The notes beneath the pieces were generated by a model that was not told the origin of the DNA, made no database searches, and saw only the letters and a program-made list of their open reading frames with translations. Position numbers and translations under genes: made by a program. 64,000 nucleotides of DNA, from assembly GCF_003807585.1 (NCBI RefSeq), contig NZ_RMBX01000018.1, forward strand, positions 1 to 64,000, in the 5' to 3' direction. The DNA comes from Chitinophaga barathri (lineage in GTDB: Bacteria > Bacteroidota > Bacteroidia > Chitinophagales > Chitinophagaceae). Shown here in pieces: positions 51,010 to 59,571 of the stretch (the first letter of the stretch is position 1; each line of letters starts with the position of its first letter).

Positions 51010-52050
51010 CTACAGCGCCGCAGCCACAAGACGCAATGCATCCGGCAGTTCTTCCTTGTGCCAGCAGGTGCCCAGCGCCACGCGTACGTATTGATTATCG
51101 TCTGTCATACTGAACATCTCCCCGTTGGAAATATCAATGTTTTGCCGCAGCAGTTTTTGTACCGTTGCGCCCGGATCTTTACAGGGCAGCCAATAATGGA
51201 AGCTGCCCGGGAAAGTGCGGTAGGGGATGCCGTTGAAGATATCCTTCCACATCCCGGCACTGCGCAGGGCTACCGAGCGTTTTTCATCGATGATTTTTTT
51301 CAGCAAACCGCTTTCGATGAGGTGCAGCCCGAAATGCAGGAACAGGAGCGAGGCACCGCTGCTTTGCATTCTCACGATATTGATCAGGTCCGGCAGCACA
51401 TTGCGCGGGTGAATGGCGAAGCCTGCTTTTAACATCGGGTTAAATGCTTTGGAGAGGCTGTAGAGGTGAATGGTGCGGTCCGGCGCCAGCGCCAGGAAAG
51501 ACGGGGGCGGGGAAGGGTGAAGAAAACGGTAGGCGTCATCTTCAAGAATATACACGTCTTCAAACGAACGCACCACATCGATGATGGCTTTTCTTCTTTC
51601 TTCAGACATCACGGCGCAGGTGGGATTGTGCACCGTGGGTTGCATATAGATCAGCTTGCAGGGGTATTGTTTTAGTGTTTCTTCCAGTTTCTCCGGCAGC
51701 ATGCCTTCTTCATCGGATTCAACTGCCCTTAAATGGTAGCCCTCCGCCGTTGCATTTTGCCTGAACCCGGGGAACGTGAACGGTTCAACGGCAATTTCCT
51801 TGATTTTTTCCCTCAGGCCGGTAAGCACTGCGGAAAGGCCGCCATTGGCGCTGGGTAGTATGGTGATGTGATGATCTTCGGGTGAAAAGTGCAGCCATTT
51901 GCCAAGCGCGGCTTCAGCGGATTTGTCCAGCGGCTTATAAGGCGGATGCAGAATATCATATTGTTTGCCGGCGGGCAGTTGGCGGCAATAATCCAGGAAT
52001 ACTTCCATTTCCCGGGGCACAGACGGATAATTCAGGCTAAGATTAAGCAT
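51010..52050 (-). CDS. PLP-dependent class I/II aminotransferase
   Basis: 346 residues, cytoplasmic. Fold-type I marks: HITILPSANGGLSAVLTGL, VEPFTFPGFRQNA, IYMQPTVHNPTCAVMSEERR (the N of the NPT substrate/PLP motif), YILEDDAYRFLH (Asp contacting PLP) and LYSLSKAFNPMLKAGF, where the Lys of SLSK should bind PLP. It looks like the aminotransferase half of a MocR-type regulator without the GntR HTH. The substrate is unknown. Convergent with the RteC-family gene, alone on its strand. Confidence 0.88.
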   Translation of the reverse strand: MLNLSLNYPSVPREMEVFLDYCRQLPAGKQYDILHPPYKPLDKSAEAALGKWLHFSPEDHHITILPSANGGLSAVLTGLREKIKEIAVEPFTFPGFRQNATAEGYHLRAVESDEEGMLPEKLEETLKQYPCKLIYMQPTVHNPTCAVMSEERRKAIIDVVRSFEDVYILEDDAYRFLHPSPPPSFLALAPDRTIHLYSLSKAFNPMLKAGFAIHPRNVLPDLINIVRMQSSGASLLFLHFGLHLIESGLLKKIIDEKRSVALRSAGMWKDIFNGIPYRTFPGSFHYWLPCKDPGATVQKLLRQNIDISNGEMFSMTDDNQYVRVALGTCWHKEELPDALRLVAAAL

Positions 52051-52168
52051 CCTGAAAGTTAGGAAATATGGGCGTTTTGCGAAGAGGTACGGTTGTTATG
52101 ATATTATTTTGCTTTTTACAGGAAAATAACCGGGAGATGGTTGGGTTATTGCTGGAACCAGCCATGGT

Positions 52169-52231
52169 AGATATAGGATAGATATAGGGAAGGTGGAGAT
52201 GAGGCGGAGATGAGGCGGACTTGATCCGGAG
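52169..52231 (+). repeat. 63-bp interspersed repeat, copy B
   Basis: It shares 55 of 63 positions with 371-433. The 3' part consists of degenerate 11-nt units (GGTGGAGATGA, GGCGGAGATGA, GGCGGACTTGA, TCCGGAGTTGA) and continues to about 52240. It sits in the 300-bp gap upstream of the GH20 gene; the rest of that gap holds no gene. Confidence 0.75.
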
Positions 52232-52310
52232 TTGACGCGGTTAATATTCTATCAGCGGCCGGGTAGCCGTATGGTCGATCATCGATTTCAAACATAGACA
52301 CTGCTCGCGA

Positions 52311-52348
52311 AGATTATTATCTTTAAAGCTTCATAAACGTAATAATCT
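52311..52348 (+). promoter_or_regulatory. Hairpin next to the GH20 start codon
   Basis: AGATTATTA (52311-52319) and TAATAATCT (52340-52348) are perfect 9-bp complements with a 20-nt loop. The second arm ends 2 nt before ATG 52351, so an mRNA stem would hinder initiation. A DNA operator is the alternative. Confidence 0.45.
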
Positions 52349-52350
52349 GT

Positions 52351-53925
52351 ATGATAAGGTCTCTTTTCCTTTTGCTGGCGTTCGTGTGCGCCGGCTTCCT
52401 CTCCAGGGCGCAGCAAAATTGTCCCGTTATCCCGCTCCCTTCGCAGAGCACACCCGTAAAAGCCGTATTCCAGCTGAATGATCAGACGCCGCTGGCCGTT
52501 TCCGAGCCATCATTGCTGGTTTCCGCCAATATGTTGCAACAGCAGCTGCTCCAGTACGCCGGCATCCGGCTGGTACTTTCCGGCAAAACGCCCGGCCACG
52601 GCATCCTGCTGAAAAGGGTAAAAGGGGATAACCCCGCCGCCTACTCGCTGGAAATGACGGGCACACAGGTGACTGTAAGCGCCGCAGGGGATGAAGGAAT
52701 ATTTTATGGCCTCATGTCTTTTATGCAACTGGTGCGTACCGCGAAGCCCCAACTGGCCGCCGCGCAGGTGCCCTGCTGGAACATTACGGACAAACCGCTG
52801 TTTGGCTGGCGCGGCTTTATGCTGGACGAATCACGCCAGTTCTTTGGCAAAGCCGTCGTGAAAAAGATCCTGGACGAAATGGCTTCTTATAAACTGAACC
52901 GCTTCCACTGGCATCTCACAGACGAGCCCGGCTGGAGGATTGAAATAAAACAATATCCCCGCCTGTCCCTCGTGGGCGGCATCGGCAACACTGGTGATGC
53001 TACCGCACCCGCACAGTATTATACACAGGCTGAGATCAAAGAAATAGTGGCATACGCCAAAGAAAGGCACATCACGGTGATCCCGGAGATAGACATGCCC
53101 GGCCACGCCACCGCGGCGAACAAAGCCTACCCGGAGTTCAGCGGCGGCGGCTCCGCCAAATATCCCGAGTTCACATTTAATCCGGGGAAAGAAGAAACTT
53201 ATCAATACCTGGCTAATATCCTCAAAGAGGTGAACGTACTGTTCCCCTCGCAGATGATCCACATCGGGGGAGATGAGGTGAGTTTTGGTTCTGAGAAATG
53301 GAAAACGGACCCCTCCGTGCAGCAGCTTATGAAAACAAAAGGGTATACCAGCCTGCTGGAAGTGGAGCATTATTTTATCAAACGTATGGCGGATACGCTG
53401 CTGAAGCTGAACAGCAAAGTGCTGGGCTGGGATGAGGTGACCGCGGCGGAATTGCCGGCCAAAGAAACCATCGTGTTCTGGTGGCGCCAGGAAAAACCTG
53501 GGCAGTTGAAAGATGCGCTGGATAAAGGTTACCAGGTGGTGCTCTGTCCCCGCCTGCCTTTTTATTTTGACTTCGTGCAGGACAGTACAAACCTCGTAGG
53601 CCGCAGGTGGCAGGGCGGATTTAATCCCCTGAAACGTGTGTACGACTTCTCCCTCGCCACACTCCCTGTACCCGTGGGAAATAAAACCGCGCAGGTGGAA
53701 GGCATCCAGGCGAACCTCTGGACGGAAACCATAAGAACCACCGAGAGGATGTATTATATGACCTTCCCCCGCCTGATCGCCTTCGCCGAAGCAGCCTGGA
53801 CGGCACCCGCCAGCCGCAATTTCCCGCAGTTCGAACAGCGTCTGCAACAGCATCTTCCTTTACTGAAAGAACAGGGCATTTATTATATGGAATCGCCGAA
53901 GCTCACCCCGGAGCCCATCAGGTAA
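52351..53925 (+). CDS. GH20 beta-N-acetylhexosaminidase
   Basis: 524 residues with a signal peptide (ending SRAQQ). The N-terminal GH20b domain spans about 25-145. The catalytic TIM barrel (about 148-480) shows GWRGFMLDESRQFFG, NRFHWHLTDEPGWRIEIKQYP, VIPEIDMPGHATAA and HIGGDEVSF, where Asp308-Glu309 are the catalytic pair (polarising Asp and acid/base Glu of the substrate-assisted mechanism), and ends with IQANLWTETIRTTERMYYMTFPRLIAFAEAAW. It releases terminal GlcNAc or GalNAc from chitin fragments or host glycans in the periplasm. It stands near no SusCD pair. Confidence 0.95.
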   Translation: MIRSLFLLLAFVCAGFLSRAQQNCPVIPLPSQSTPVKAVFQLNDQTPLAVSEPSLLVSANMLQQQLLQYAGIRLVLSGKTPGHGILLKRVKGDNPAAYSLEMTGTQVTVSAAGDEGIFYGLMSFMQLVRTAKPQLAAAQVPCWNITDKPLFGWRGFMLDESRQFFGKAVVKKILDEMASYKLNRFHWHLTDEPGWRIEIKQYPRLSLVGGIGNTGDATAPAQYYTQAEIKEIVAYAKERHITVIPEIDMPGHATAANKAYPEFSGGGSAKYPEFTFNPGKEETYQYLANILKEVNVLFPSQMIHIGGDEVSFGSEKWKTDPSVQQLMKTKGYTSLLEVEHYFIKRMADTLLKLNSKVLGWDEVTAAELPAKETIVFWWRQEKPGQLKDALDKGYQVVLCPRLPFYFDFVQDSTNLVGRRWQGGFNPLKRVYDFSLATLPVPVGNKTAQVEGIQANLWTETIRTTERMYYMTFPRLIAFAEAAWTAPASRNFPQFEQRLQQHLPLLKEQGIYYMESPKLTPEPIR

Positions 53926-54074
53926 CCTGTTTTCTTATCATGATATTGAAAGGGCTACCCGTGAGGGCGGCCCTTTCCCGTTCCATGGATGTTTTGCGTG
54001 GCGCATAAAGTGTTCCTCCCCCGCTTTCTCCCCGGATTTTGTAATATCTTCGGAGCTTTATCAAAACCAGCTTC

Positions 54075-55925
54075 ATGAAATACGCAACGCTCGCGGGAAT
54101 ACTGCTCGCCGCAGCCGCCTGTCAAACACCTGCGCCAAAACAGGAGGCAGACACCACCCCGGTGAAAGACCTGCACACGCTTTCCAATGCGGACAGCATC
54201 CATATCCGCAACCTGGATCTCAATATCGAGGTGGATTTTAGTCAAAAACAGATCAGGGGCATCGCGGGATGGCATGTAGCGAACCCGCAGGATATTGCCG
54301 TGCTGAAACTCGATACCTACGGCCTCTCTATCGATAGCGTAACCGTAAATGGCCAAAAAGTACAGCATACCCTGGACGCGGCCGTGCCCAACCTGGGCAG
54401 CAGGCTGAACATCCCGGTGGATAAACAGGCGGACCTGGTACAGATCTGGTACAAAACTTCTCCCGAAGCCACTGCGCTTCAATGGCTGGAACCTTCGCAG
54501 ACCATGGGCAAAAAACAGCCCTTCCTTTATACCCAGTCGGAATCTATCTACGCCCGCACATGGATACCCTGCCCTGACGGCCCGGGCATCCGTTTCCCTT
54601 ATACCGCCAGGGTGAAAGTGCCAAAGGACCTGATGGCTCTGATGAGCGCGGTAAACGTGCAGCAGCGCAACGACAGCGGCATCTACACTTTTTCGATGGA
54701 GCAGCCCGTGCCTGCTTACCTGATGGCCCTGGCAGTGGGAGATATTTCTTTTAAAGCCGTGGACAGCATCACCGGCGTATACACCGAGCCCGCTATGCTG
54801 GACAAAGCCGCCTGGGAACTGGCCGATATAGGTAAGATGGTAACCACCGCGGGACAGCTTTACGGTCCTTACCGCTGGGGCCGTTATGATGTGCTGGTGC
54901 TGCCGCCGGGCTTCCCGCTGGGTGGTATGGAAAATCCGCGCCTGACCTTTGCCACGCCTACCATCATCGCAGGGGACCGTTCCCTGGTATCCCTCATTGC
55001 GCATGAGCTGGCGCATAGCTGGAGCGGCAACCTCGTGACGAATGCCACCTGGGAAGACTTCTGGCTGAATGAAGGATTCACTGTTTATTTTGAACGCCGC
55101 ATCATGGAAGCCATGCAGGGCGAAGACTATTCGGACATGCTGTGGGAGCTGGGCTACCAGGACCTGCAGGGCACCGTGGAAGAGCTGGGTAAAGACAGTA
55201 AAGACACCTGGCTGAAGCTGGACCTGCGCAACCGCAACCCTGACGACGGCCTCACGGATATCGCTTATGAAAAAGGCGCGCACTTCCTCCGCCTGATCGA
55301 AAAAACAGCCGGACGCGCCAAACTGGATACTTTCCTGCGCACCTACTTCGACAGTCACGCTTTTAAAACCATGAACACCGCGCAATTCCTGCAATACCTG
55401 GATGCCAACCTCATCAAAGGCGATACCGCCATGGCTGGAAAGATCAGGATCAATGACTGGGTATATGGCCCGGGCATCCCTGACAACTGCCCCAGGGCGC
55501 CACAAAAACGTTTTACGAAAGTGAGTGAAGAGGTGAAACGTTTCCAGGGCAGTACAGCGGCGAAAGAACTGCAAACTACCGGCTGGAGCTCTCATGAATG
55601 GCTGTATTTCCTGCGCGCGCTCAGCGGTATCAGCAAGGAAAAGATGAAAGAACTGGATGCCACCTTCCGTTTCACCCAAACCGGCAACAGCGAAATGGCC
55701 GACCAATGGTTTGTAATGGCCGTTGCGGCGGATTACGAGCCCGCTTATCCCGCAATGGAAAAATTCCTCAGCGAAGTAGGGCGCCGCAAATTCCTCACGC
55801 CGCTGTACACCGAAATGATGAAAACGCCGAAGGGCAAAGAAATGGCCATCCGCATTTATGGGAAATACAAACAGAATTATCACCCGCTGGCACAGGAGAC
55901 TTTAAACAAACTGGTGAAAGGATAA
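54075..55925 (+). CDS. M1-family metallopeptidase, LTA4-hydrolase-like aminopeptidase
   Basis: 616 residues with a lipoprotein signal (AAAAC, Cys16). The M1 signature is complete: GGMENPRLTF substrate loop, then HELAHSWSGN with the zinc ligands His310 and His314, and WLNEGFTVYFE with the third ligand Glu333. The N-terminal beta-domain and a C-terminal helical domain (about 480-616: SHEWLYFLRALSGI, ending HPLAQETLNKLVKG) match the leukotriene A4 hydrolase C-terminal type. It would be a periplasmic or surface lipoprotein aminopeptidase. It lies 149 nt after the GH20 gene and has a strong terminator. Confidence 0.93.
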   Translation: MKYATLAGILLAAAACQTPAPKQEADTTPVKDLHTLSNADSIHIRNLDLNIEVDFSQKQIRGIAGWHVANPQDIAVLKLDTYGLSIDSVTVNGQKVQHTLDAAVPNLGSRLNIPVDKQADLVQIWYKTSPEATALQWLEPSQTMGKKQPFLYTQSESIYARTWIPCPDGPGIRFPYTARVKVPKDLMALMSAVNVQQRNDSGIYTFSMEQPVPAYLMALAVGDISFKAVDSITGVYTEPAMLDKAAWELADIGKMVTTAGQLYGPYRWGRYDVLVLPPGFPLGGMENPRLTFATPTIIAGDRSLVSLIAHELAHSWSGNLVTNATWEDFWLNEGFTVYFERRIMEAMQGEDYSDMLWELGYQDLQGTVEELGKDSKDTWLKLDLRNRNPDDGLTDIAYEKGAHFLRLIEKTAGRAKLDTFLRTYFDSHAFKTMNTAQFLQYLDANLIKGDTAMAGKIRINDWVYGPGIPDNCPRAPQKRFTKVSEEVKRFQGSTAAKELQTTGWSSHEWLYFLRALSGISKEKMKELDATFRFTQTGNSEMADQWFVMAVAADYEPAYPAMEKFLSEVGRRKFLTPLYTEMMKTPKGKEMAIRIYGKYKQNYHPLAQETLNKLVKG

Positions 55926-55949
55926 AAAGAAAAATAAATAACGTGTAGT

Positions 55950-55982
55950 ATCCCGGTTGCCTGTGGCGGCCGGGATTTTTTT
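55950..55982 (+). terminator. Terminator of the M1 peptidase gene
   Basis: ATCCCGGTTGCC pairs with GGCGGCCGGGAT over a TGT loop (12 bp with two wobbles), followed by seven T that run into the stop codon of the convergent gene. Confidence 0.88.
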
Positions 55983-56673
55983 AACCCCGTATTCCCGCAA
56001 TCAGGTTGACGGTAAGCGCCACCGCGAAAGTATTCAGGAAAAAAGAAAGCAAACCATGTATCAGCGCCACCCGCCTGATCTTCCGTGAGGTTACCTGTAC
56101 ATCGGACACCTGGAAGGTCATGCCGATGACGAAAGCGAAATACGCAAAATCAAAGTAATCCGGCTTTTTGGTATGCGGGAACGTAAGCCCACCGGCTTGT
56201 TTGGTGGTGTCGGTCTCATCGTCATCGTAATACAGGTTGGCGTAATGAACGGTCAGCGTGGTATGCACCAGCCACCACGATATCAATATCCCGCCGATGG
56301 CTACCGGCAGATATACCAACATGGAAGTGTCTCCCGCGTCTTTGGAGAGGATGAGCAGCATCACCGTGACCATACTGGCCAGGGCGGCCAGCAGGACAAA
56401 GGAGTATACAAATATGCGGCTGCCATCGTCTATCCGCGCCAGTTTGCGTATCTGCTCAATGGAGCGGGTGAAAAATATAGTCCAGGTAATAATGATATAA
56501 GTAAGACCGAACACTTCCCAGAGCAGGGTGTACATCAGGAGATTGTTCAGGTTTGTATTGCGCAGCAGCAGGTACGTAACAAGGGCGAGCACAAGGCCGG
56601 CCAGCACCTTGTGAAAGGGATGCAGCCGCAGCAGCAGGCTGGCGAATTTGTTTCCGGGTTCGTTGAGGGGCAT
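55981..56673 (-). CDS. DUF1345-family integral membrane protein
   Basis: 230 residues with about five TM helices (near 25-43, 47-70, 90-112, 120-145 and 205-225). The conserved DUF1345 end is visible: KPDYFDFAYFAFVIGMTFQVSDVQVTSRKIRRVALIHGLLSFFLNTFAVALTVN. Biochemical role unknown. The acidic DDDETDT stretch in the middle is in a loop. It shares the peptidase terminator at its 3' end. Confidence 0.88.
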   Translation of the reverse strand: MPLNEPGNKFASLLLRLHPFHKVLAGLVLALVTYLLLRNTNLNNLLMYTLLWEVFGLTYIIITWTIFFTRSIEQIRKLARIDDGSRIFVYSFVLLAALASMVTVMLLILSKDAGDTSMLVYLPVAIGGILISWWLVHTTLTVHYANLYYDDDETDTTKQAGGLTFPHTKKPDYFDFAYFAFVIGMTFQVSDVQVTSRKIRRVALIHGLLSFFLNTFAVALTVNLIAGIRG

Positions 56674-56685
56674 TATTAAAGTTAC

Positions 56686-56722
56686 ATAAAAAAAGCGTGT
56701 ACCCGTTTTGGTACACGCTTCA
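56686..56722 (-). terminator. Terminator of the PepSY-like gene
   Basis: AAGCGTGTACC (56693-56703) pairs with GGTACACGCTT (56710-56720) over a 6-nt loop. On the minus strand a run of seven T follows. Confidence 0.88.
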
Positions 56723-56747
56723 GTATTTTACCGGCGGAAGGAGAGTA

Positions 56748-57179
56748 TTATGCTTTCTGCAGTTTCTTCAGTAAGATGATATCGCCGGAAGTATTTGATT
56801 TGAGGGTGGTCCAATGTGTTTCGCCTTCCAGTACAATGGAGTAGAAAGTGTTGCCGTCCACTACATATTCCACGATATTGTTGATCTTCTGGTCAGGATA
56901 TTTACGGATCAGGCGGGTGATCACGTCGTAGGGCAGCTCTACATCGGAAATAAGGCGTGAAGTGGCGATCAGGTTGCCGTCTTTGTCAAAGTGAGCGGTT
57001 ATTTTACGGGCGTTCAGGGTGAACTTGGCCATATAGTTGTTGTCCACTTCATACCAGTTTACATTAGCGGCGCCTGCGAATTCCTGGGCGAAAGCAACCT
57101 GTACTTTACGGCTGATGTCCCTGCCAAAAGAAGTAGCGGCGGTAAGAACGATGGCGGCGAGGAGGATGAGCTTTTTCAT
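56748..57179 (-). CDS. Small PepSY-like periplasmic protein
   Basis: 143 residues from MKKLILLAAIVLTAATSFG at 57179; the frame is open upstream, but that sequence is not family-like. Signal peptide about 1-19. The mature part is one PepSY-like (beta-lactamase-inhibitor-like, DUF2874) repeat: VQVAFAQEFAGAANVNWYEVDNNYMAKFTLNARKITAHFDKDGNLIATSR, followed by a second strand-rich half ending LKKLQKA. Relatives are small secreted proteins of unknown role, often stress- or sensor-associated. It is convergent with DUF1345 and divergent from the second sigma locus. Confidence 0.8.
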   Translation of the reverse strand: MKKLILLAAIVLTAATSFGRDISRKVQVAFAQEFAGAANVNWYEVDNNYMAKFTLNARKITAHFDKDGNLIATSRLISDVELPYDVITRLIRKYPDQKINNIVEYVVDGNTFYSIVLEGETHWTTLKSNTSGDIILLKKLQKA

Positions 57180-57526
57180 GATTATAGCGTTTTTTAGGAT
57201 TTGAAAATTTGTTTTGTGTTTGTGTTGTTTGATGATGTAAAAGTACTCCCGTGACAGGCGGTTGGCAAGCAAATAGGTATTAATGGAGGGGTCAAACGGT
57301 GATTGTCCGGATTTGGGATTTATGCGGACACCGGCATCTGTGGCGGGTTTGGGGATGGTGTATGGTCTGAAGGCCCTCAAAGGTGTTTTGTACGGTACAG
57401 GGACGACCGGTCGTACAAAAACGGTGGTTTGCAAAAGCGGACACTTTATCCCAAAAGCGGACGAATTTTGGTATTTTTAAGCCCTGAAACCAACATTAAA
57501 CACAGGCGAGGCTGTTATTCCGTGGA
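57180..57526 (+). promoter_or_regulatory. Motif-rich control region between the PepSY-like and sigma genes
   Basis: 347 bp without a gene. It contains TGTCCG (57304), CGGACA (57325, 57438) and TGTCCG (57528, at the start codon); two copies of CAAAAGCGGAC exactly 20 bp apart (57432, 57452); TTTTGTACG/CGTACAAAA arms (57386-57394, 57412-57420) enclosing the palindrome ACGACCGGTCGT (57403-57414); and ATTCC-GT-GGAAT overlapping the ATG. No sigma-54 -24/-12 element was found. Confidence 0.55.
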
Positions 57527-58129
57527 ATGTCCGAGAATCTAAATAACGAGCAGGAACTGCTGAAAAAACTGGCCCGGGGCGACCAGGAGGCTTTCAGAGC
57601 CTTATTCAGCCAGCATTACAGGGCACTTTGTTTTTTTGCCGCATCTATCATTATTGACAGGCAGGAGGCGGAGGACATTGTGCAGGAGTCCTTTTCCCGC
57701 TTCTGGGACAAACGGGCCGGTTTCCCTACCGCCGCCGCCGTGAAGGCTTTTTTATATATCGCCACCAAAAACGCCTGTCTTAATTACCGCAAACTACGTG
57801 AACGCCGCAACGAAAGGGAAAAAGCCTTTGTATATCTCCAGGAAGGGGATGACCTCAGCACTTTTGATCCCGTATTGGCGGAAACCGAGATCATCGGCGA
57901 GCTGTACCGGGAGATAGAGAACCTGCCCACCCAATGCCGCCGTGTATTTACCCTGAGTTACCTGGAAGGCCGGAAAAACGAAGAGATCGCCACCACGTTG
58001 GGTATTTCCTATAATACCGTCCGTACCCAGAAGCTGCGCGCGCTGAAGCTCATCAGGAGCGCGTTACTGAAGAAAAACCTGCTGCCCGCGCTCATGGCCT
58101 ACCTGGCCTTTTTGAAGAGTATAAATTAA
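57527..58129 (+). CDS. ECF-type RNA polymerase sigma factor
   Basis: 200 residues. Region 2 (about 20-90: DQEAFRALFSQHYRALCFFAASIIIDRQEAEDIVQESFSRFWDKRAGF, then AAVKAFLYIATKNACLNYRKLRERR), region 4 (about 125-180: LYREIENLPTQCRRVFTLSYLEGRKNEEIATTLGISYNTVRTQKLRALKLIR). It belongs to the Bacteroidota FecI-like ECF group. It is followed on the same strand by FecR, STN-SusC and SusD, the usual signalling order. The start ATG sits in the palindrome ATTCCGTGGAAT. Confidence 0.93.
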   Translation: MSENLNNEQELLKKLARGDQEAFRALFSQHYRALCFFAASIIIDRQEAEDIVQESFSRFWDKRAGFPTAAAVKAFLYIATKNACLNYRKLRERRNEREKAFVYLQEGDDLSTFDPVLAETEIIGELYREIENLPTQCRRVFTLSYLEGRKNEEIATTLGISYNTVRTQKLRALKLIRSALLKKNLLPALMAYLAFLKSIN

Positions 58130-58235
58130 ATATTTCTCTTATTTACCCCTCCTTTTTTAAATAATCCCAAAAAAAATTCCTGTTTCCTTTCATCGAAACG
58201 AAGGGATCGTTGTTTCTATATTAAAACCACTAAAA

Positions 58236-59477
58236 TTGGAACCAGATCAACCGATAATGCAAAGGACCGCTTTCCTGGTGCTTGGCTTCCTGAGAGGGGA
58301 GCTGAGCGCGCAGGAGCAGGAAGAGCTGGACGCCTGGGTGGCGGCTTCACCGGAAAACAGGGCTTTTTTTGACTCCCTCACGGTTGATGATTCCCTTCAC
58401 AGGAAACTCGCTGCCTACGCCCTTGCCGATGAGGAACAGGGCTGGCAACGGTTTGCCGCAAAATATTTCCCCGGGAGCCTGAACGTCCCGGGTCCCCGTC
58501 CCGATAACGCGGGTAGTGGCGTACAGGAGGGCGGCGAAACAGCCGAAACACCGCTCCGCACCATCCGTTCCCGCAACCGCTGGTGGATGGCTGCCGCCGC
58601 CATTGCCGTACTGGTGCTTGGCACCTGGATGTTCCTGCCCCGCAAACAGCAGCCGGCAGTAGCTGTTCAGCAGGTGAACGATGTTATGCCCGGCTCAAAC
58701 AAAGCCATACTCACACTGGCCGACGGCACCACCATATCCCTTGACAGCAGCGGGAACCAGGTGATCGCTCAGCAGGGCGCCGCCGTAAAACAGACCGGCG
58801 GATTACTGGAATACGAACCAGGGGAAAAAGGCGCCGGGAACGTGTATAATACATTAAGAACGCCCCGTGGCGGGCAGTTCCGCATCGCCCTCCCGGATGG
58901 CAGCGCCGTATGGCTCAACGCGGAATCTTCCCTGCGTTTCCCTGTAGCTTTCAGCGGGCCGGAAAGAAAAGTGGAAATGACCGGAGAGGCTTATTTCGAA
59001 GTAAAACAGGACGCCGCACATCCTTTCACGGTGCAGGTGACGCCGCAAACCGCCGTAACAGTGCTGGGCACACATTTTAATATCAATGCCTATACCAACG
59101 AGCCCGGCATCAGCGCCACCCTGCTGGAAGGCGCCGTACAGGTGACCGCCGGCAACGATTCCCGCAGGCTCAGCCCGGGCCAGCAGGCCCGTGTAAACAG
59201 CTCCGGGCAGATCACCGTATTACAGCAGGTAGATACCGAAGAAGCCATAGGCTGGAAAAATGAGATATTCTATTTCCGCGACGCGGACATTCAATCCGTA
59301 ATGCGCCAGCTGGAACGCTGGTACGATGTGGAAGTGGAATACCGGGGAGCAGTGCCTTCACGCCGCTTCCAGGGTGAAATACAACGAAATTTAAAACTCT
59401 CCGATGTGCTGGAAGGGCTCCGCAGCACCGGCATCGGTTTTAGTATAGAAGGAAAAAAGATCGTCGTAGTACCATAA
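58236..59477 (+). CDS. FecR-family anti-sigma factor
   Basis: 413 residues if TTG 58236 is used; ATG 58257 (MQRTAFLVLGF) is an equally plausible start. The anti-sigma part (about 1-75, FLRGELSAQEQEELDAWVAASPENRAFF) is followed by a TM helix (about 118-133), a FecR domain (about 205-315: TPRGGQFRIALPDGSAVWLNAESSLRFPV, KVEMTGEAYFEVKQD, VLGTHFNINAYTN) and a C-terminal DUF4974-like domain (FYFRDADIQSVMRQLERWYDVEVEY ... LSDVLEGLRSTGIGFSIEG). It pairs with the sigma factor at 57527 and should be switched by the STN domain of the SusC at 59572. Confidence 0.93.
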   Translation: MEPDQPIMQRTAFLVLGFLRGELSAQEQEELDAWVAASPENRAFFDSLTVDDSLHRKLAAYALADEEQGWQRFAAKYFPGSLNVPGPRPDNAGSGVQEGGETAETPLRTIRSRNRWWMAAAAIAVLVLGTWMFLPRKQQPAVAVQQVNDVMPGSNKAILTLADGTTISLDSSGNQVIAQQGAAVKQTGGLLEYEPGEKGAGNVYNTLRTPRGGQFRIALPDGSAVWLNAESSLRFPVAFSGPERKVEMTGEAYFEVKQDAAHPFTVQVTPQTAVTVLGTHFNINAYTNEPGISATLLEGAVQVTAGNDSRRLSPGQQARVNSSGQITVLQQVDTEEAIGWKNEIFYFRDADIQSVMRQLERWYDVEVEYRGAVPSRRFQGEIQRNLKLSDVLEGLRSTGIGFSIEGKKIVVVP

Positions 59478-59571
59478 AAACAGAACCGGAGGCGCTTGGA
59501 CCCGCCCCCGGCTAATGTCAGGAAATATAGCAACCAACTAGTTATTACTATTATCCAAACAATGCAAATCT

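Noticed and set aside
57180-57526. Sigma-54 promoter for the sigma or PepSY-like gene
   Set aside because: No GG-N10-GC element was found on either strand, in spite of TGTCCG boxes.
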